Source of the DNA: a virus
Reading direction: 5' to 3' (one strand)
DNA: 25,864 nt
Virus record (IMG/VR): IMGVR_UViG_3300042326_000483
Span: 1-25,864 of that record
The notes below the pieces were generated by a model that made no database searches, was not told the DNA's origin, and worked only from the letters and a program-made list of their open reading frames with translations. How positions within the stretch are numbered: position 1 is the first letter of the stretch; every line of letters begins with the position of its first letter. Made by a program: the position numbers and the translations under genes. This document shows positions 5,769-13,912 of the stretch, piece after piece.

Positions 5769-7606
5769 CCGACCTCCAGCGCAACCTGCTCGATTATCGC
5801 CGCAACCTCTACAAGCCGACCCCGCAGCAGACCGTGGTCGAATGGTCCGAGGCATCACTTCGCCTAACCCAACGGCAGACCGAGCACCCCGGGCCCTTCT
5901 CGACGTCGGTACGGCCCTATACCCGCGAGCCTATGGAGGCCTGGAAAGATCCATCGGTCTCCGAGGTGACGCTGTGCTGGGGATCCCAGACCTCGAAGAC
6001 CACCACCCTAATGGCCGGTTTGGCCTGGCTAATCGCAAACGAGCCCAGCCCGGCCTTGTGGTTGATGCCTTCCGAGAATCTTGCCCGATCCTTCTCGAAG
6101 TCCCGCTGGCTCCCCATGCTGGAGGACAGCCCGACCATGTTGGAATGCTTCCCGGCCGAGGCCGACAAGATCACCAACCTGGAGCAAAACTTTACCCGGT
6201 CGACCCTGACATTCGTCGGATCCAACAGCCCGGCCAACCTAGCCAGCCGCCCCGTCCGGGTGCTGATTGCAGACGAGGTGGACAAATTCGCCGAGGCTAC
6301 CAGCAAAGAAGCCGACGCCCTCGACCTAGCTGAACAGCGTCTGAAGTCGTTCTCCAGCTCCAAAGCCTTCATGACCTCGACGCCCACCGTGGTCGAAGGC
6401 CGGATCTGGCAGCGCTTCCTCCGCGGGGACCAGCGCCGCTATTACCTACCGTGCCCCCACTGCCGGGAGCTGATCAAACTGGAATGGCGCCAAGTGACAT
6501 GGGACGACGCTAAGACCGATGACGGTAAACACGACCTCGCCAAAGTCCGGGCCTCCGCCCACTACGTCTGCCAGCTCTGCCTCGGCCATATCACCGACGC
6601 CCACAAGGTGGCAGCCCTCCGCCATGGCCAGTGGCGCCCAGAGAATCCAAATGCCATGCCCGGCGTGCGATCCTACCATCTGAGCAGCCTCTACAGCCCA
6701 GATCGAAAGTGCACCTGGGGACACCTCGCCGTAGCCTTCCTCGAAGCTAAATCCTCGATGGCCGGCCTTCAGGGCTTCATCAATGGCAATCTGGCCGAGC
6801 CCTGGGAGCAGCAGGACGTGCAGCAGGAGCGCCCCGAGGCATCGGCTGCTGTCTCTATCACCGGAGGCCGGCGTTACCTGACCGCAGACGTCCAGGCCGT
6901 GGCACCGTTCCTGTGGTGGGTCTGCCGCGAATGGAAGGACGGCAATAGCACACTGGTGGCTGCCGGCCATGCCGATGACTTCGCAGCCCTACGCCGGGTG
7001 CAGGTGGCCTTGGAGGTGCACGACATGGATGTAGGCATCGACTCGGGCTTCAACACGCAGACGGTCTACGATGCCTGCGGCAGTTATTCCTCGATCACAT
7101 CCAACCCTATCAGCTACCCGTGCGGCCTAAGGTTCCCAACGGAAGGCGGCCTCCGAAAGCCTGCCTTGGTCGGATGGCTGCCTCTCAAAGGCCGAGAGAC
7201 TGGTGCCCGATTTACGACAAACTCTGGCGCCGTGCACCCTTTCGGCCTGTCGACATCCTCTTCGATGCGCACCGACGTCGTGCAGCCCCTCCTGGTGTTC
7301 GACACCGAGCACCTGCGGGATATGCTGTCCAGACTTCGAAAGGGAGACATCGACCGGGAATGGGGCGTTCACCAGGAGCCGCCTAGTGTGCAGGCCGAAG
7401 GCGCCTATGTGGCTGATCCGGACCTCTACTGGCGACACCTGGACTCGCACCTATTGCGGCCCCAAGCCAATCGAGCCGGCCGCATCAAGCACGTCTGGGT
7501 GAAGCGCAACCAAAAGTGGCCCGACCATCTGCATGACTGCGAGATCATGCAACTGGCTATGGTCATGCTCTGGAATGATCTTACGTCAAGCGATGTCCAG
7601 TCTTAG
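5756..7606 (+). CDS. Terminase large subunit, GpA family
   Basis: The 616-aa product is the packaging motor and nuclease of the lambda GpA family. The N-terminal ATPase has a divergent Walker A CWGSQTSKTTT (74-84), Walker B RVLIADEVDKF (168-178) and coupling motif KAFMTSTPT (203-211). Two cysteine pairs, CPHC (233-236) and CQLC (272-275), fit the zinc-binding insert common in this family. The nuclease domain has YLTADVQ (D378), MDVGIDSGFNTQ (D429) and HLHDCEIMQLA near the C-terminus as candidate metal ligands. I start at ATG 5756, overlapping the small subunit, rather than an in-frame GTG at 5711. GpA enzymes usually cut at cos sites; no cos site was identified here. Confidence 0.93.
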   Translation: MENLTDLQRNLLDYRRNLYKPTPQQTVVEWSEASLRLTQRQTEHPGPFSTSVRPYTREPMEAWKDPSVSEVTLCWGSQTSKTTTLMAGLAWLIANEPSPALWLMPSENLARSFSKSRWLPMLEDSPTMLECFPAEADKITNLEQNFTRSTLTFVGSNSPANLASRPVRVLIADEVDKFAEATSKEADALDLAEQRLKSFSSSKAFMTSTPTVVEGRIWQRFLRGDQRRYYLPCPHCRELIKLEWRQVTWDDAKTDDGKHDLAKVRASAHYVCQLCLGHITDAHKVAALRHGQWRPENPNAMPGVRSYHLSSLYSPDRKCTWGHLAVAFLEAKSSMAGLQGFINGNLAEPWEQQDVQQERPEASAAVSITGGRRYLTADVQAVAPFLWWVCREWKDGNSTLVAAGHADDFAALRRVQVALEVHDMDVGIDSGFNTQTVYDACGSYSSITSNPISYPCGLRFPTEGGLRKPALVGWLPLKGRETGARFTTNSGAVHPFGLSTSSSMRTDVVQPLLVFDTEHLRDMLSRLRKGDIDREWGVHQEPPSVQAEGAYVADPDLYWRHLDSHLLRPQANRAGRIKHVWVKRNQKWPDHLHDCEIMQLAMVMLWNDLTSSDVQS

Positions 7607-7652
7607 CTAAGCCATTGAACAGGTGAAATAATGTGGGAGCCTCCAGCCCGAG

Positions 7653-8060
7653 GTGTTCACTTTCACGGTCGCAATCAAGCGTGCCTATCTTCGCAGTGTC
7701 TACAGCGCCCTCGGTGGCGCGACACTGCTGGCCGCCCTGACCTCAAAGGTCATTGCCGCGGCCTCGGTGATTGAATCCGGCCAGGTTGTTCGGTCGACAT
7801 CTTCCTCGGATGTCTCAGTCGAATTCGCAGAGCCCGGCAAAGGCGCCCCCACCCCGTCCGAGATGGTCGAGATGTGGGAAAGCCTGATCGCCGACTACGA
7901 GCTGGCGGTCTATCTACTCGGCCAGGACGGCATCGCCGCTCCTACCGACACTCAGGTTTTCAACAAAATGATGGCTGTCGTCCTGGTCGCTGTGACCAGT
8001 TACGGCGGTGACTTCTCGAACTTCCGTCGAGAGGGCGCCATCAGAACGGGGATGACCTAA
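7653..8060 (+). CDS. Connector-position protein, 135 aa, unknown
   Basis: This gene lies between large terminase and portal, where lambda-like phages keep a small head-tail joining protein (gpW). The product (FTFTVAIKRAYLRSVYSALGGATLLAALTSKV, in part) has a hydrophobic N-terminal half but does not show a clear gpW signature. Its length of 135 aa exceeds gpW. The second half (PTPSEMVEMWESLIADYELA) looks helical. The only start in this frame is GTG 7653, because an in-frame TAA lies at 7629-7631; a Shine-Dalgarno-like AGGTGA (7621) points instead to an out-of-frame ATG at 7631. The stop overlaps the portal start (TAATG). Confidence 0.6.
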   Translation: MFTFTVAIKRAYLRSVYSALGGATLLAALTSKVIAAASVIESGQVVRSTSSSDVSVEFAEPGKGAPTPSEMVEMWESLIADYELAVYLLGQDGIAAPTDTQVFNKMMAVVLVAVTSYGGDFSNFRREGAIRTGMT

Positions 8061-9595
8061 TGGGATTCCTCGACAACATCCTGGCTAAGTTCCGGTCGGC
8101 CCCTGTCGACCGATACGAGGGCGCGTCCAACTCGATCCGCCGTTCCTTCCTGGACACCAGCTACACCTCGGTGCGGTTCGACGTCACTGCCTCGACCCGG
8201 CAGCAGATCGTCCGAAAGAGCCGATTCTTCGAGCAGAACAACGCGGTGATGAATCGCCTCGGTGACCTGTTCGAGAACTACACGGTCGGCAGCAACTTCT
8301 CGGTGCAGCCGGCTTCCTCGAATCCCGACTGGAATCTCCGAGCGAAGAAATGGTGGGATACCTGGAGCCGCTACCCTGACATCGGATCCCGGCAGTCTTT
8401 CGGAACTCTGATGAGCCTGGCCGCCCGTGGATGGTTCTACGATGGCGAATCTTTCCTTCTGCTGACCAAGGGAGACTCGGGCCGCCCCCGTCTTCAGCTC
8501 ATCGAACCTCAACAGGTGGCCACACCCACCGGCCAGGATCAATCTCCGGATATCTTCGATGGAGTCCGGTTTGATACCAAAACAGGCCGCGCTCTTTCCT
8601 ACTTTATTGGGCAGGAAACGAACCAAGGCCAACTCACCGAGATCCGGTCAATATCTTCCGACTCCATCGTCCACATCTACGAGGCCCAGCGTGCCGGCCA
8701 GCTCCGCGGCCTGCCATTCGTGGCGTGCGTCATTAACGACCTGCACGACCTGGACGACCTTCAGAAGCTGGAAATGGAATCCTGCAAACTCGCCTCCAGC
8801 GTGGCTCAGGTGATCAAGACCAGTTCCGGTGAGGTGCAGGCCAGCAGCCTCCGTTCTGGTGTGGTTGGAAGTCAGGGCACCGCCCAGACCTACTACGAGA
8901 ACGTATTCGGCAGCACGGTCAAGGTGCTGAAGTCCGGGGACGAGTTCGAGCAGTTCCAAGCCGACCGCCCCAACGTCAACATGCGCGAATACTGGCGCAG
9001 CCTGACCGAGAAGGTGTGCGCCGGCGTCGGCATCCCCTACGTCCTGGTGTTCCCGGAAGGAATGCAGGGCACGGTCTACCGTGGCGCCCTGGATATGTCG
9101 TCAGTGTGGTTCCGCAGCCGTCACCAGGTGATGGCCTCGGCCGCCCGTAGGATCTGGGAATATGTGATGGAATACGCCATCCGTACCGATCCCACCCTGC
9201 GAGACTCACCTGACGACTGGTACGAGATCGCCATCCAGGCCCCCAGGGCTCCGAATGTCGACGTCGGCCGCAACTCATCGGCTCAGCTCGCTGAGCTGAC
9301 CGCTGGCGTCACAACCTACGACGAGATCTACGGCGCCCGAGGCATCGACTGGCGATCAGCGCTGGAGGCCAAGGCGCAGCAGGCCCGCTACATTCAAGAC
9401 CTGGCTGCTAAGTACGGCCTCGATGTCTCGGAGATCTCGACCGCCCAGAAGCAACCAATCGCCCCGGAGTCTGCCGAGATGGCAGCCGAGGTGGAGCCCT
9501 CCGGGACAATGCCCGAGGAGATCCCAGCCCAACCCATCCAGGAGGTGGTCGCTGTGGTCAAGAAACGGAAAACCAGATCCAAGAAAACAGAATGA
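8060..9595 (+). CDS. Portal protein, lambda gpB-like
   Basis: This 511-aa protein forms the ring through which DNA enters and leaves the head. It shows typical lambda-type portal features: an early RSFLDTSYTSVRFDVTASTR region, QQIVRKSRFFEQNNAVMNRL, a middle MSLAARGWFYDGESFLLLTK, LQLIEPQQVATP, and a C-terminal segment with GIPYVLVFPEGMQGTVYRGA, close to the conserved clip/stem pattern of this family. The tail is basic (KKRKTRSKK) and preceded by a Pro/Glu-rich stretch. It overlaps the previous gene by one base and the protease-capsid gene by 4. Length is close to that of lambda gpB (533). Confidence 0.92.
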   Translation: MGFLDNILAKFRSAPVDRYEGASNSIRRSFLDTSYTSVRFDVTASTRQQIVRKSRFFEQNNAVMNRLGDLFENYTVGSNFSVQPASSNPDWNLRAKKWWDTWSRYPDIGSRQSFGTLMSLAARGWFYDGESFLLLTKGDSGRPRLQLIEPQQVATPTGQDQSPDIFDGVRFDTKTGRALSYFIGQETNQGQLTEIRSISSDSIVHIYEAQRAGQLRGLPFVACVINDLHDLDDLQKLEMESCKLASSVAQVIKTSSGEVQASSLRSGVVGSQGTAQTYYENVFGSTVKVLKSGDEFEQFQADRPNVNMREYWRSLTEKVCAGVGIPYVLVFPEGMQGTVYRGALDMSSVWFRSRHQVMASAARRIWEYVMEYAIRTDPTLRDSPDDWYEIAIQAPRAPNVDVGRNSSAQLAELTAGVTTYDEIYGARGIDWRSALEAKAQQARYIQDLAAKYGLDVSEISTAQKQPIAPESAEMAAEVEPSGTMPEEIPAQPIQEVVAVVKKRKTRSKKTE

Positions 9596-11748
9596 CCAAG
9601 ATCAACAACTGGCTTTCCTATCAACCCCGGGCCTCGGCCTCGGAGCCGGCCACCCTTCAGATCTTCGATCAGATCGGTGAAGACTGGTTTGGTGGATCCG
9701 GAATCTCGGCCAAGGCTTTCAGCCAGGCCCTGCAGGACGTCGGCCAAGGCCCTCTGGTGATCGAGATCAACAGCCCCGGCGGCAACGTCTGGGATGGCCT
9801 GGCCATCTACAATATGCTGCGAGGCCGGCAGGCACCCGTCACCACCCGGGTGGTCGGCATCGCTGCCTCGATTGCCTCAATCATTGCCCTGGCCGGTGAC
9901 ACTGTTGAGATCGCCGATGCGGCCTTGTTTATGATTCACGACCCCTCCGGAATGGTGGCAGGCACCTCGGAGGAAATGCGGAAGATGGCCGATGCCTTGG
10001 ATCAACACGCTGAGGTGCTGGCTGGTATCTATTCGAAGGTTACCGGCCGCCCGACCTCTCAGATCCGGGCTGCCATGAAAGAGGAGACCTGGTTCACCGC
10101 CCAGGAGGCCATCCAGTTCGGCCTGGCCGACAAGATGACCGAGGAGCAGATGGCTATCGCCGCCTGCTGGCACCCCCGGGCTGTCACCAAGACCGCCCCC
10201 GAGACTGTCCGAAGCAACCTTCGCCGCGGCCTGGAGCAGTACGCCGAAGGCCTCGCCGGTGATGGCCTTGAGAAGCAGACCGTCCTGGACGCCGAGGCCC
10301 TGGTGGCCGGTGAGGCGCCCACCGAGGACAAGATCCGCACAGCCAACGCCTGGTGGGGACGCAACGAGCGCTTCCTCGAAGCCGAGCCCAACACACCGGC
10401 CGACGTGGCAGCCAACCTTTGGGGAGGCGCCGCAGGCCGTGATTGGTTCAAAGCGCTTTATGCCCAGCTCGAAATCGAGGAGGGCGAGACCCCGGATGAA
10501 TCTCCGGAGGACAAACTTTCGACCGGCAGCACCGACGCTGCCGCCGATGGCGCGACAACCGCGCCGACATCACAGCAGACACCACACAACATGACTGAAT
10601 CAAACACCGTGGTGGCGGCCGCTCCTAGTGCGCCGTCCGCCCTCGACATCGACGCCATCGTGGCCAAGGCCGTTGCCGCCGCCATCAGCGCCAAGGCTAT
10701 CACCGCCGCCCCTGCCCCCGAGCCTCTCCGGCCGGTGATCCAGAACCTTGGCAACCCCCTCCTGGAGAAGCACAAGAGCCTCCGCGCCGGTGCCGAGCGC
10801 CAGCGCTTCCTGATCGAGAACCACAGCGAACTGCTCCGCCAGTCGGCGCTGATCGCTCCCCAGGCCGCAAACACCTTCGCCTCCGGCTTGGTTGTCGACT
10901 ATCTCGCCGACGCCGTGATCACCGTGATCAGCGCCAAGCTGGCCATGATCAGCAGCTTTACCCGCAACGTCGGCCTGGATAACCTCCGCCCCCGTGCGAC
11001 GGTGCAGGTCAAGAAGTTCACCACCGGCGACGCCGCGGTCGACAACGCCACCAACTTCGAGGATGGCGCCGCTAACCAGTCCACTCTGGCCGCCACCTCG
11101 GTGACGGTGAACCAGATCACCAAGACCTTCACGGTCACCCAGCAGGAGCTGAACCAGGGCTTCGCCCTCTCCGACCTGTCCCAGGGCTCCGCTGAGATCT
11201 TCGCCTTGGCCATCTCTAAGAAGGTGACCGCTGTCATGACCTCCGGCAACTACGGCGCCGGAACCACCATCGGAACGGCCGCCAACTTCGACAGCTCCGA
11301 CCTCCCGGCGATCCTGGCCCTGGCCAAGAACTACCGCCAGAAGCTGCTGTTGCTCGACGGTGGCCACCTGGCTCGCCTGATGTTCTCCGGTCAGTTCACC
11401 GCTGCCGCCGGCACCAACCCGTTCCCTGACAGCCGATATGGCCCGTTGAACAACGGTTTCTTTGGCTTCAACAACATCCTGGAGCAGAACGACTGGACCG
11501 GCGCCATCGCCAACACCGCCGGCTTCGTTTGCGGTCAGGACGCCATCGCGGTGGCCTCAGGCCTCCCGGTCGGAATGATCGCCGGCGAGTTCCTGGAGCA
11601 GCGCACGGTCGAGCTGTCCAACGGCCTCTCGGTCCTGCTGTCTGTCTGGTACAGCCGCGCCTCCCGCGCTCACATGGCGTCCTACGACATCATGTTCGGC
11701 GCCGCGGCCGCGGACACCACGCAGGCCGAGGTTCTCATCACCGCCTAA
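9592..11748 (+). CDS. Prohead protease - major capsid protein fusion
   Basis: A single 718-aa frame joins two usually separate head proteins. Residues about 20-195 are a ClpP-like serine protease: EINSPGGNVWDGLAIYNML, GIAASIASIIALAGD with likely nucleophile S93, and MIHDPSG with H116. Residues about 240-290 hold a small domain (KIRTANAWWGRNERF, LWGGAAGRDWF). A low-complexity Ala/Thr/Pro linker (about 300-370) probably acts as scaffold. Residues about 385-718 are the capsid protein (NFEDGAANQSTLAATSVTV, TFTVTQQELNQGFALSDL, LLLLDGGHLARLMF). Separate production is possible through an internal ATG at 10591 (M334) or by self-cleavage. The gene overlaps the portal gene by 4 bases. No frameshift or stop separates the parts. 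Confidence 0.88.
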   Translation: MTKINNWLSYQPRASASEPATLQIFDQIGEDWFGGSGISAKAFSQALQDVGQGPLVIEINSPGGNVWDGLAIYNMLRGRQAPVTTRVVGIAASIASIIALAGDTVEIADAALFMIHDPSGMVAGTSEEMRKMADALDQHAEVLAGIYSKVTGRPTSQIRAAMKEETWFTAQEAIQFGLADKMTEEQMAIAACWHPRAVTKTAPETVRSNLRRGLEQYAEGLAGDGLEKQTVLDAEALVAGEAPTEDKIRTANAWWGRNERFLEAEPNTPADVAANLWGGAAGRDWFKALYAQLEIEEGETPDESPEDKLSTGSTDAAADGATTAPTSQQTPHNMTESNTVVAAAPSAPSALDIDAIVAKAVAAAISAKAITAAPAPEPLRPVIQNLGNPLLEKHKSLRAGAERQRFLIENHSELLRQSALIAPQAANTFASGLVVDYLADAVITVISAKLAMISSFTRNVGLDNLRPRATVQVKKFTTGDAAVDNATNFEDGAANQSTLAATSVTVNQITKTFTVTQQELNQGFALSDLSQGSAEIFALAISKKVTAVMTSGNYGAGTTIGTAANFDSSDLPAILALAKNYRQKLLLLDGGHLARLMFSGQFTAAAGTNPFPDSRYGPLNNGFFGFNNILEQNDWTGAIANTAGFVCGQDAIAVASGLPVGMIAGEFLEQRTVELSNGLSVLLSVWYSRASRAHMASYDIMFGAAAADTTQAEVLITA
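10571..10593 (+). promoter_or_regulatory. Candidate internal translation start for the capsid part
   Basis: Inside the protease-capsid gene, the DNA before in-frame ATG 10591 is CACAGCAGACACCACACAAC, an A/C-rich, G-poor leader like those before genes at 364, 23568 and 23886 and unlike the GC-rich coding DNA around it. Initiation here would give a 385-aa scaffold-plus-capsid protein, comparable to the nested starts known in lambda (C/Nu3). This is inferred from leader resemblance only. Confidence 0.4.
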
Positions 11749-11759
11749 TCGGCTGACCC

Positions 11760-11936
11760 ATGAGAATCGCAACTACCATCTCGGTGGACAAGAACGGCAA
11801 AACCAAGCTCGTTTCTGGTCCCGAAGTCGACGCGACACTCCAGCGCGAAGGCTTCAACACCGCGACCGTTCCCGAAGGAGGCAAGCTCATCCTGTGGATA
11901 CAGGGAGCCCTGGCACCGAAAGTCCGAAAAGGTTAA
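11760..11936 (+). CDS. Small protein, 58 aa, unknown, downstream of capsid
   Basis: A compact frame starts at ATG 11760, 11 bases after the capsid stop, and ends at TAA 11934-11936. It encodes MRIATTISVDKNGKTKLVSG and, later, FNTATVPEGGKLILWIQGAL, mostly beta-strand-like with a basic end (KVRKG). It is followed within about a dozen bases by a strong perfect hairpin, so it is the last gene of the capsid transcript. Small proteins next to capsid genes are often head decoration or accessory proteins, but no family signature supports that here. The coding pattern and tight spacing support a real gene. Confidence 0.6.
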   Translation: MRIATTISVDKNGKTKLVSGPEVDATLQREGFNTATVPEGGKLILWIQGALAPKVRKG

Positions 11937-11948
11937 CAAACCGAAATT

Positions 11949-11981
11949 GGGGAGGCTGTTGGATACGCTAACAGCCTCCCC
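11949..11981 (+). terminator. Perfect 12-bp hairpin after the capsid transcript unit
   Basis: GGGGAGGCTGTT (11949-11960) and AACAGCCTCCCC (11970-11981) form a perfect 12-bp stem around a 9-base loop, GGATACGCT. This is the strongest inverted repeat found in the window. The 3' side reads TCTAACCGAAAAACC, without a T-run, so it is either an intrinsic terminator of the L-shaped type lacking a U-tract, an mRNA 3'-end stabiliser that sets high capsid expression, or a processing site. Confidence 0.65.
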
Positions 11982-11998
11982 TCTAACCGAAAAACCAA

Positions 11999-12262
11999 AT
12001 GGCCGTTCAAGCAGACATCTCGATGGAATACAGCATGGGGCGCCAGGGATTCTTCCCGGTGACCACCACGGCTGCCCAGACTGGCAACTTCTCGGCCGTG
12101 ATTCCGGCTGAGCCGACCGTCTTCACCTCGATCACAGGCACCGGCATCTCTGGGACTTGGACCGGCATCACCCTGCCGGCCGGCTTCCCGCTGGTCGGTA
12201 ACATCACCGAATTTCAACTAGCCTCTGGCAAGGCCGTGGCATTCCTGGCTCGCACCGCCTAA
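11999..12262 (+). CDS. Small beta-rich structural protein, 87 aa
   Basis: The product (beginning MAVQADISMEYSMGRQGFFP) is rich in Gly, Thr and Ala with alternating hydrophobic residues, for example TSITGTGISGTWTGITLPAG and ITEFQLASGKAVAFLA, consistent with a small beta-sandwich. It has no signal peptide or membrane segment. It is the first gene after the strong hairpin behind the capsid and starts after an A-rich leader (CTAACCGAAAAACCAA). A capsid decoration or tail accessory role would fit the location and fold, but I do not recognise the family. The upstream position close to the capsid makes it a candidate minor head protein. Confidence 0.6.
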   Translation: MAVQADISMEYSMGRQGFFPVTTTAAQTGNFSAVIPAEPTVFTSITGTGISGTWTGITLPAGFPLVGNITEFQLASGKAVAFLARTA

Positions 12263-12265
12263 CGC

Positions 12266-12502
12266 ATGAGACTTGGCATCGGCATCGGAACCAATCGAGC
12301 GCCCTCCGGCGATGCCGGTGGCTTCGATCTACCGATCCTGCGGCGCGATATGCTCCAGGAGGACGAGTTCTTCGTCCTGCAGGAAGATGCCTCCGGTAAG
12401 ATCGTTTTCTCGTTCGGCACCTACGACCGAATTGCTTTGGAAGACGGCACCGACCTTTTACTAACCGAAAACTCCGACAAGTTCATCCTTACCGTTTACT
12501 GA
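12266..12502 (+). CDS. Small protein with repeated acidic LLQED-type motifs, 78 aa
   Basis: The 78-aa product starts [20 protein letters not shown]. From residue about 25 it consists of short related beta units: [40 protein letters not shown], and the ending ILTVY. The pattern, hydrophobic strand then Glu-Asp/Asn turn, recurs in the head-tail joining gene at 15062 (LLKEDGYYLLQENTDRIALT). Such units occur in phage virion proteins, but their role is not known to me. The gene starts 3 bases after the preceding stop and ends one base before the fibre-like gene. Confidence 0.6.
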   Translation: MRLGIGIGTNRAPSGDAGGFDLPILRRDMLQEDEFFVLQEDASGKIVFSFGTYDRIALEDGTDLLLTENSDKFILTVY

Positions 12503-12503
12503 T

Positions 12504-13322
12504 ATGGCAGACTCCAAAATTACGGCCTTAACGGCCATCTCAACAGTTGATCCAACGGCCGACCCGTTGGTTATCGTCGACGTCTCTGATACGTCAATGG
12601 CCGCCAGCGGCACGACTAAGAAGTCGACGATCAATCAACTCCTCGGAGCAGGCGGCACCGCCACCCTCGCCTCCGCCACCATCACCGGCGCGGCTACGGT
12701 GGGGACGACGCTGGGTGTGACAGGTGTTTCGACGTTTGCTGCTGGCACAGCACTGCTTCCCTCTCTCACAACGACCGGAGACGTAAACACTGGCATCTAC
12801 TATCCTGCGGCAGATACGTTTGCTGTCACTACAGGAGGCACTGAGCGTTATCGTGTAGACTCCGCTGGCAACGTCGGCGTGGGGGTTACGCCGAGTGCGT
12901 GGAATCTGTTGACTGGAAAAACAATTCAACTGCAAGCAAACGCCTCCATATCAGGGGGTTTAACTCATAGCACTTATTTGGGTCAGAACTGGTTTTATGA
13001 CGGTACAAATAGCAATTATATTGTAACGGGACGCGCTCTCCTTTACGAGCAGAATAAAAGCAGCGGGAACCATGCGTGGTACACTGCTGTATCTGGAACA
13101 GGTGGCACTACGGCTACAATGGTACAAGCAATGACCCTCGATGCCCTCGGCAACTTGCTCGTCGGTCTTACCACTGCCGGAACCACCGCTGCAAATACCA
13201 TTCAGATTGCCAACGGAACCGCTCCTACGGCCAACGTGACTGGCGGCCAACTCTACGTCGAAGCCGGTGCGCTGAAATACCGTGGTTCTTCCGGCACCGT
13301 CACCACAATCGCTAACGCCTAA
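12504..13322 (+). CDS. Tail-fibre-like virion protein, 272 aa
   Basis: The N-terminus ([20 protein letters not shown], then [20 protein letters not shown]) and the repeats [40 protein letters not shown] and [20 protein letters not shown] are typical of trimeric beta-helical phage fibres and appendages. The end ([20 protein letters not shown]) is also common in such proteins. It may contribute to host binding. Base composition drops in the middle (about 12690-13140) relative to the GC-rich ends, which suits exchange of the receptor-binding segment. No C-terminal chaperone domain is visible. It sits far from the distal tail genes, in the island between capsid and neck genes. Confidence 0.75.
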   Translation: MADSKITALTAISTVDPTADPLVIVDVSDTSMAASGTTKKSTINQLLGAGGTATLASATITGAATVGTTLGVTGVSTFAAGTALLPSLTTTGDVNTGIYYPAADTFAVTTGGTERYRVDSAGNVGVGVTPSAWNLLTGKTIQLQANASISGGLTHSTYLGQNWFYDGTNSNYIVTGRALLYEQNKSSGNHAWYTAVSGTGGTTATMVQAMTLDALGNLLVGLTTAGTTAANTIQIANGTAPTANVTGGQLYVEAGALKYRGSSGTVTTIANA

Positions 13323-13333
13323 TCCATACCACC

Positions 13334-13756
13334 ATGATTACCATCCTCTGGATCATCGAACGCCTGTTGGTCAAACCGACCGAAGGCACTCTCACCGATG
13401 TCGTCATCACCGCCGACTGGAGGTGCAACGGCTCGCAGGATCAATACAGCGGCACCTGCTACGGCAGCGCGTCGTTCGCTCCGCCCACTGATTCGTTCAC
13501 GCCTTACGAGGATCTGACCGAGCAGCAGGTTCTCGGATGGTGCTACACCAATGGAGTCGATAAGACCGCTATCGAAGCGAACGTCACTGCGCAGATCGAG
13601 AATCAGATCAACCCGCCGGTCATCGCTCCGCCGCTGCCGTGGCTTCCTCCTGTTCCTCCGCCCCAACCCGAGATGATCGTGCCTCCGATGCTGCCGCAGG
13701 TTGAGCCGGTTTTGGTTGCGGAGCCGGCCACCGTTGTCGAAGCTCCTGCCGCATGA
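13334..13756 (+). CDS. Conserved-type phage protein with Pro-rich tail, 140 aa
   Basis: The N-terminal part (MITILWIIERLLVKPTEGTL, DVVITADWRCNGSQDQYSGT, YGSASFAPPTDSFTPYEDLT, EQQVLGWCY) matches a pattern I associate with small phage proteins of unknown function next to virion and lysis genes. Residues about 93-140 are Pro- and Val-rich (PPVIAPPLPWLPPVPPPQPE) and probably disordered, perhaps an adhesive tail. There is no signal peptide. It lies 11 bases after the fibre-like gene and overlaps the next small gene (ATGA). A virion accessory function is inferred from context only. Confidence 0.65.
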   Translation: MITILWIIERLLVKPTEGTLTDVVITADWRCNGSQDQYSGTCYGSASFAPPTDSFTPYEDLTEQQVLGWCYTNGVDKTAIEANVTAQIENQINPPVIAPPLPWLPPVPPPQPEMIVPPMLPQVEPVLVAEPATVVEAPAA

Positions 13757-13911
13757 TTAAGATCGAACTTACACCGCAGCAGTTCAACCAACTCTATGAG
13801 CTGCTTGTCATTGGAATGAAGGCCGGCAACGTGACCAACATGAAGGTCGGCCTTCCTCTGGTGGAACTCCTTGAAGCAGCGGCCGCATATTCACAATCCA
13901 AACCCGAGTAA
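13753..13911 (+). CDS. Small helical protein, 52 aa, unknown
   Basis: ATG 13753 overlaps the previous stop (ATGA) and the frame ends at TAA 13909-13911, one base before the next ATG. The product MIKIELTPQQFNQLYELLVI continues with GMKAGNVTNMKVGLPLVELL and a helical end. It resembles small phage proteins in which a helix pair carries hydrophobic positions, but it has no charged-flanked membrane span of usual length. Location directly before two holin-like genes suggests membership of the lysis group; no function can be assigned. Confidence 0.6.
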   Translation: MIKIELTPQQFNQLYELLVIGMKAGNVTNMKVGLPLVELLEAAAAYSQSKPE

Positions 13912-13912
13912 C

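Noticed and set aside
10600-11367. Long minus-strand open frame opposite the capsid gene, 255 codons
   Set aside because: It is the antisense shadow of a GC-rich gene, with low-complexity Gly/Ala/Val translation and no motif. The same applies to the other minus-strand frames; none has a plausible start context or family pattern.
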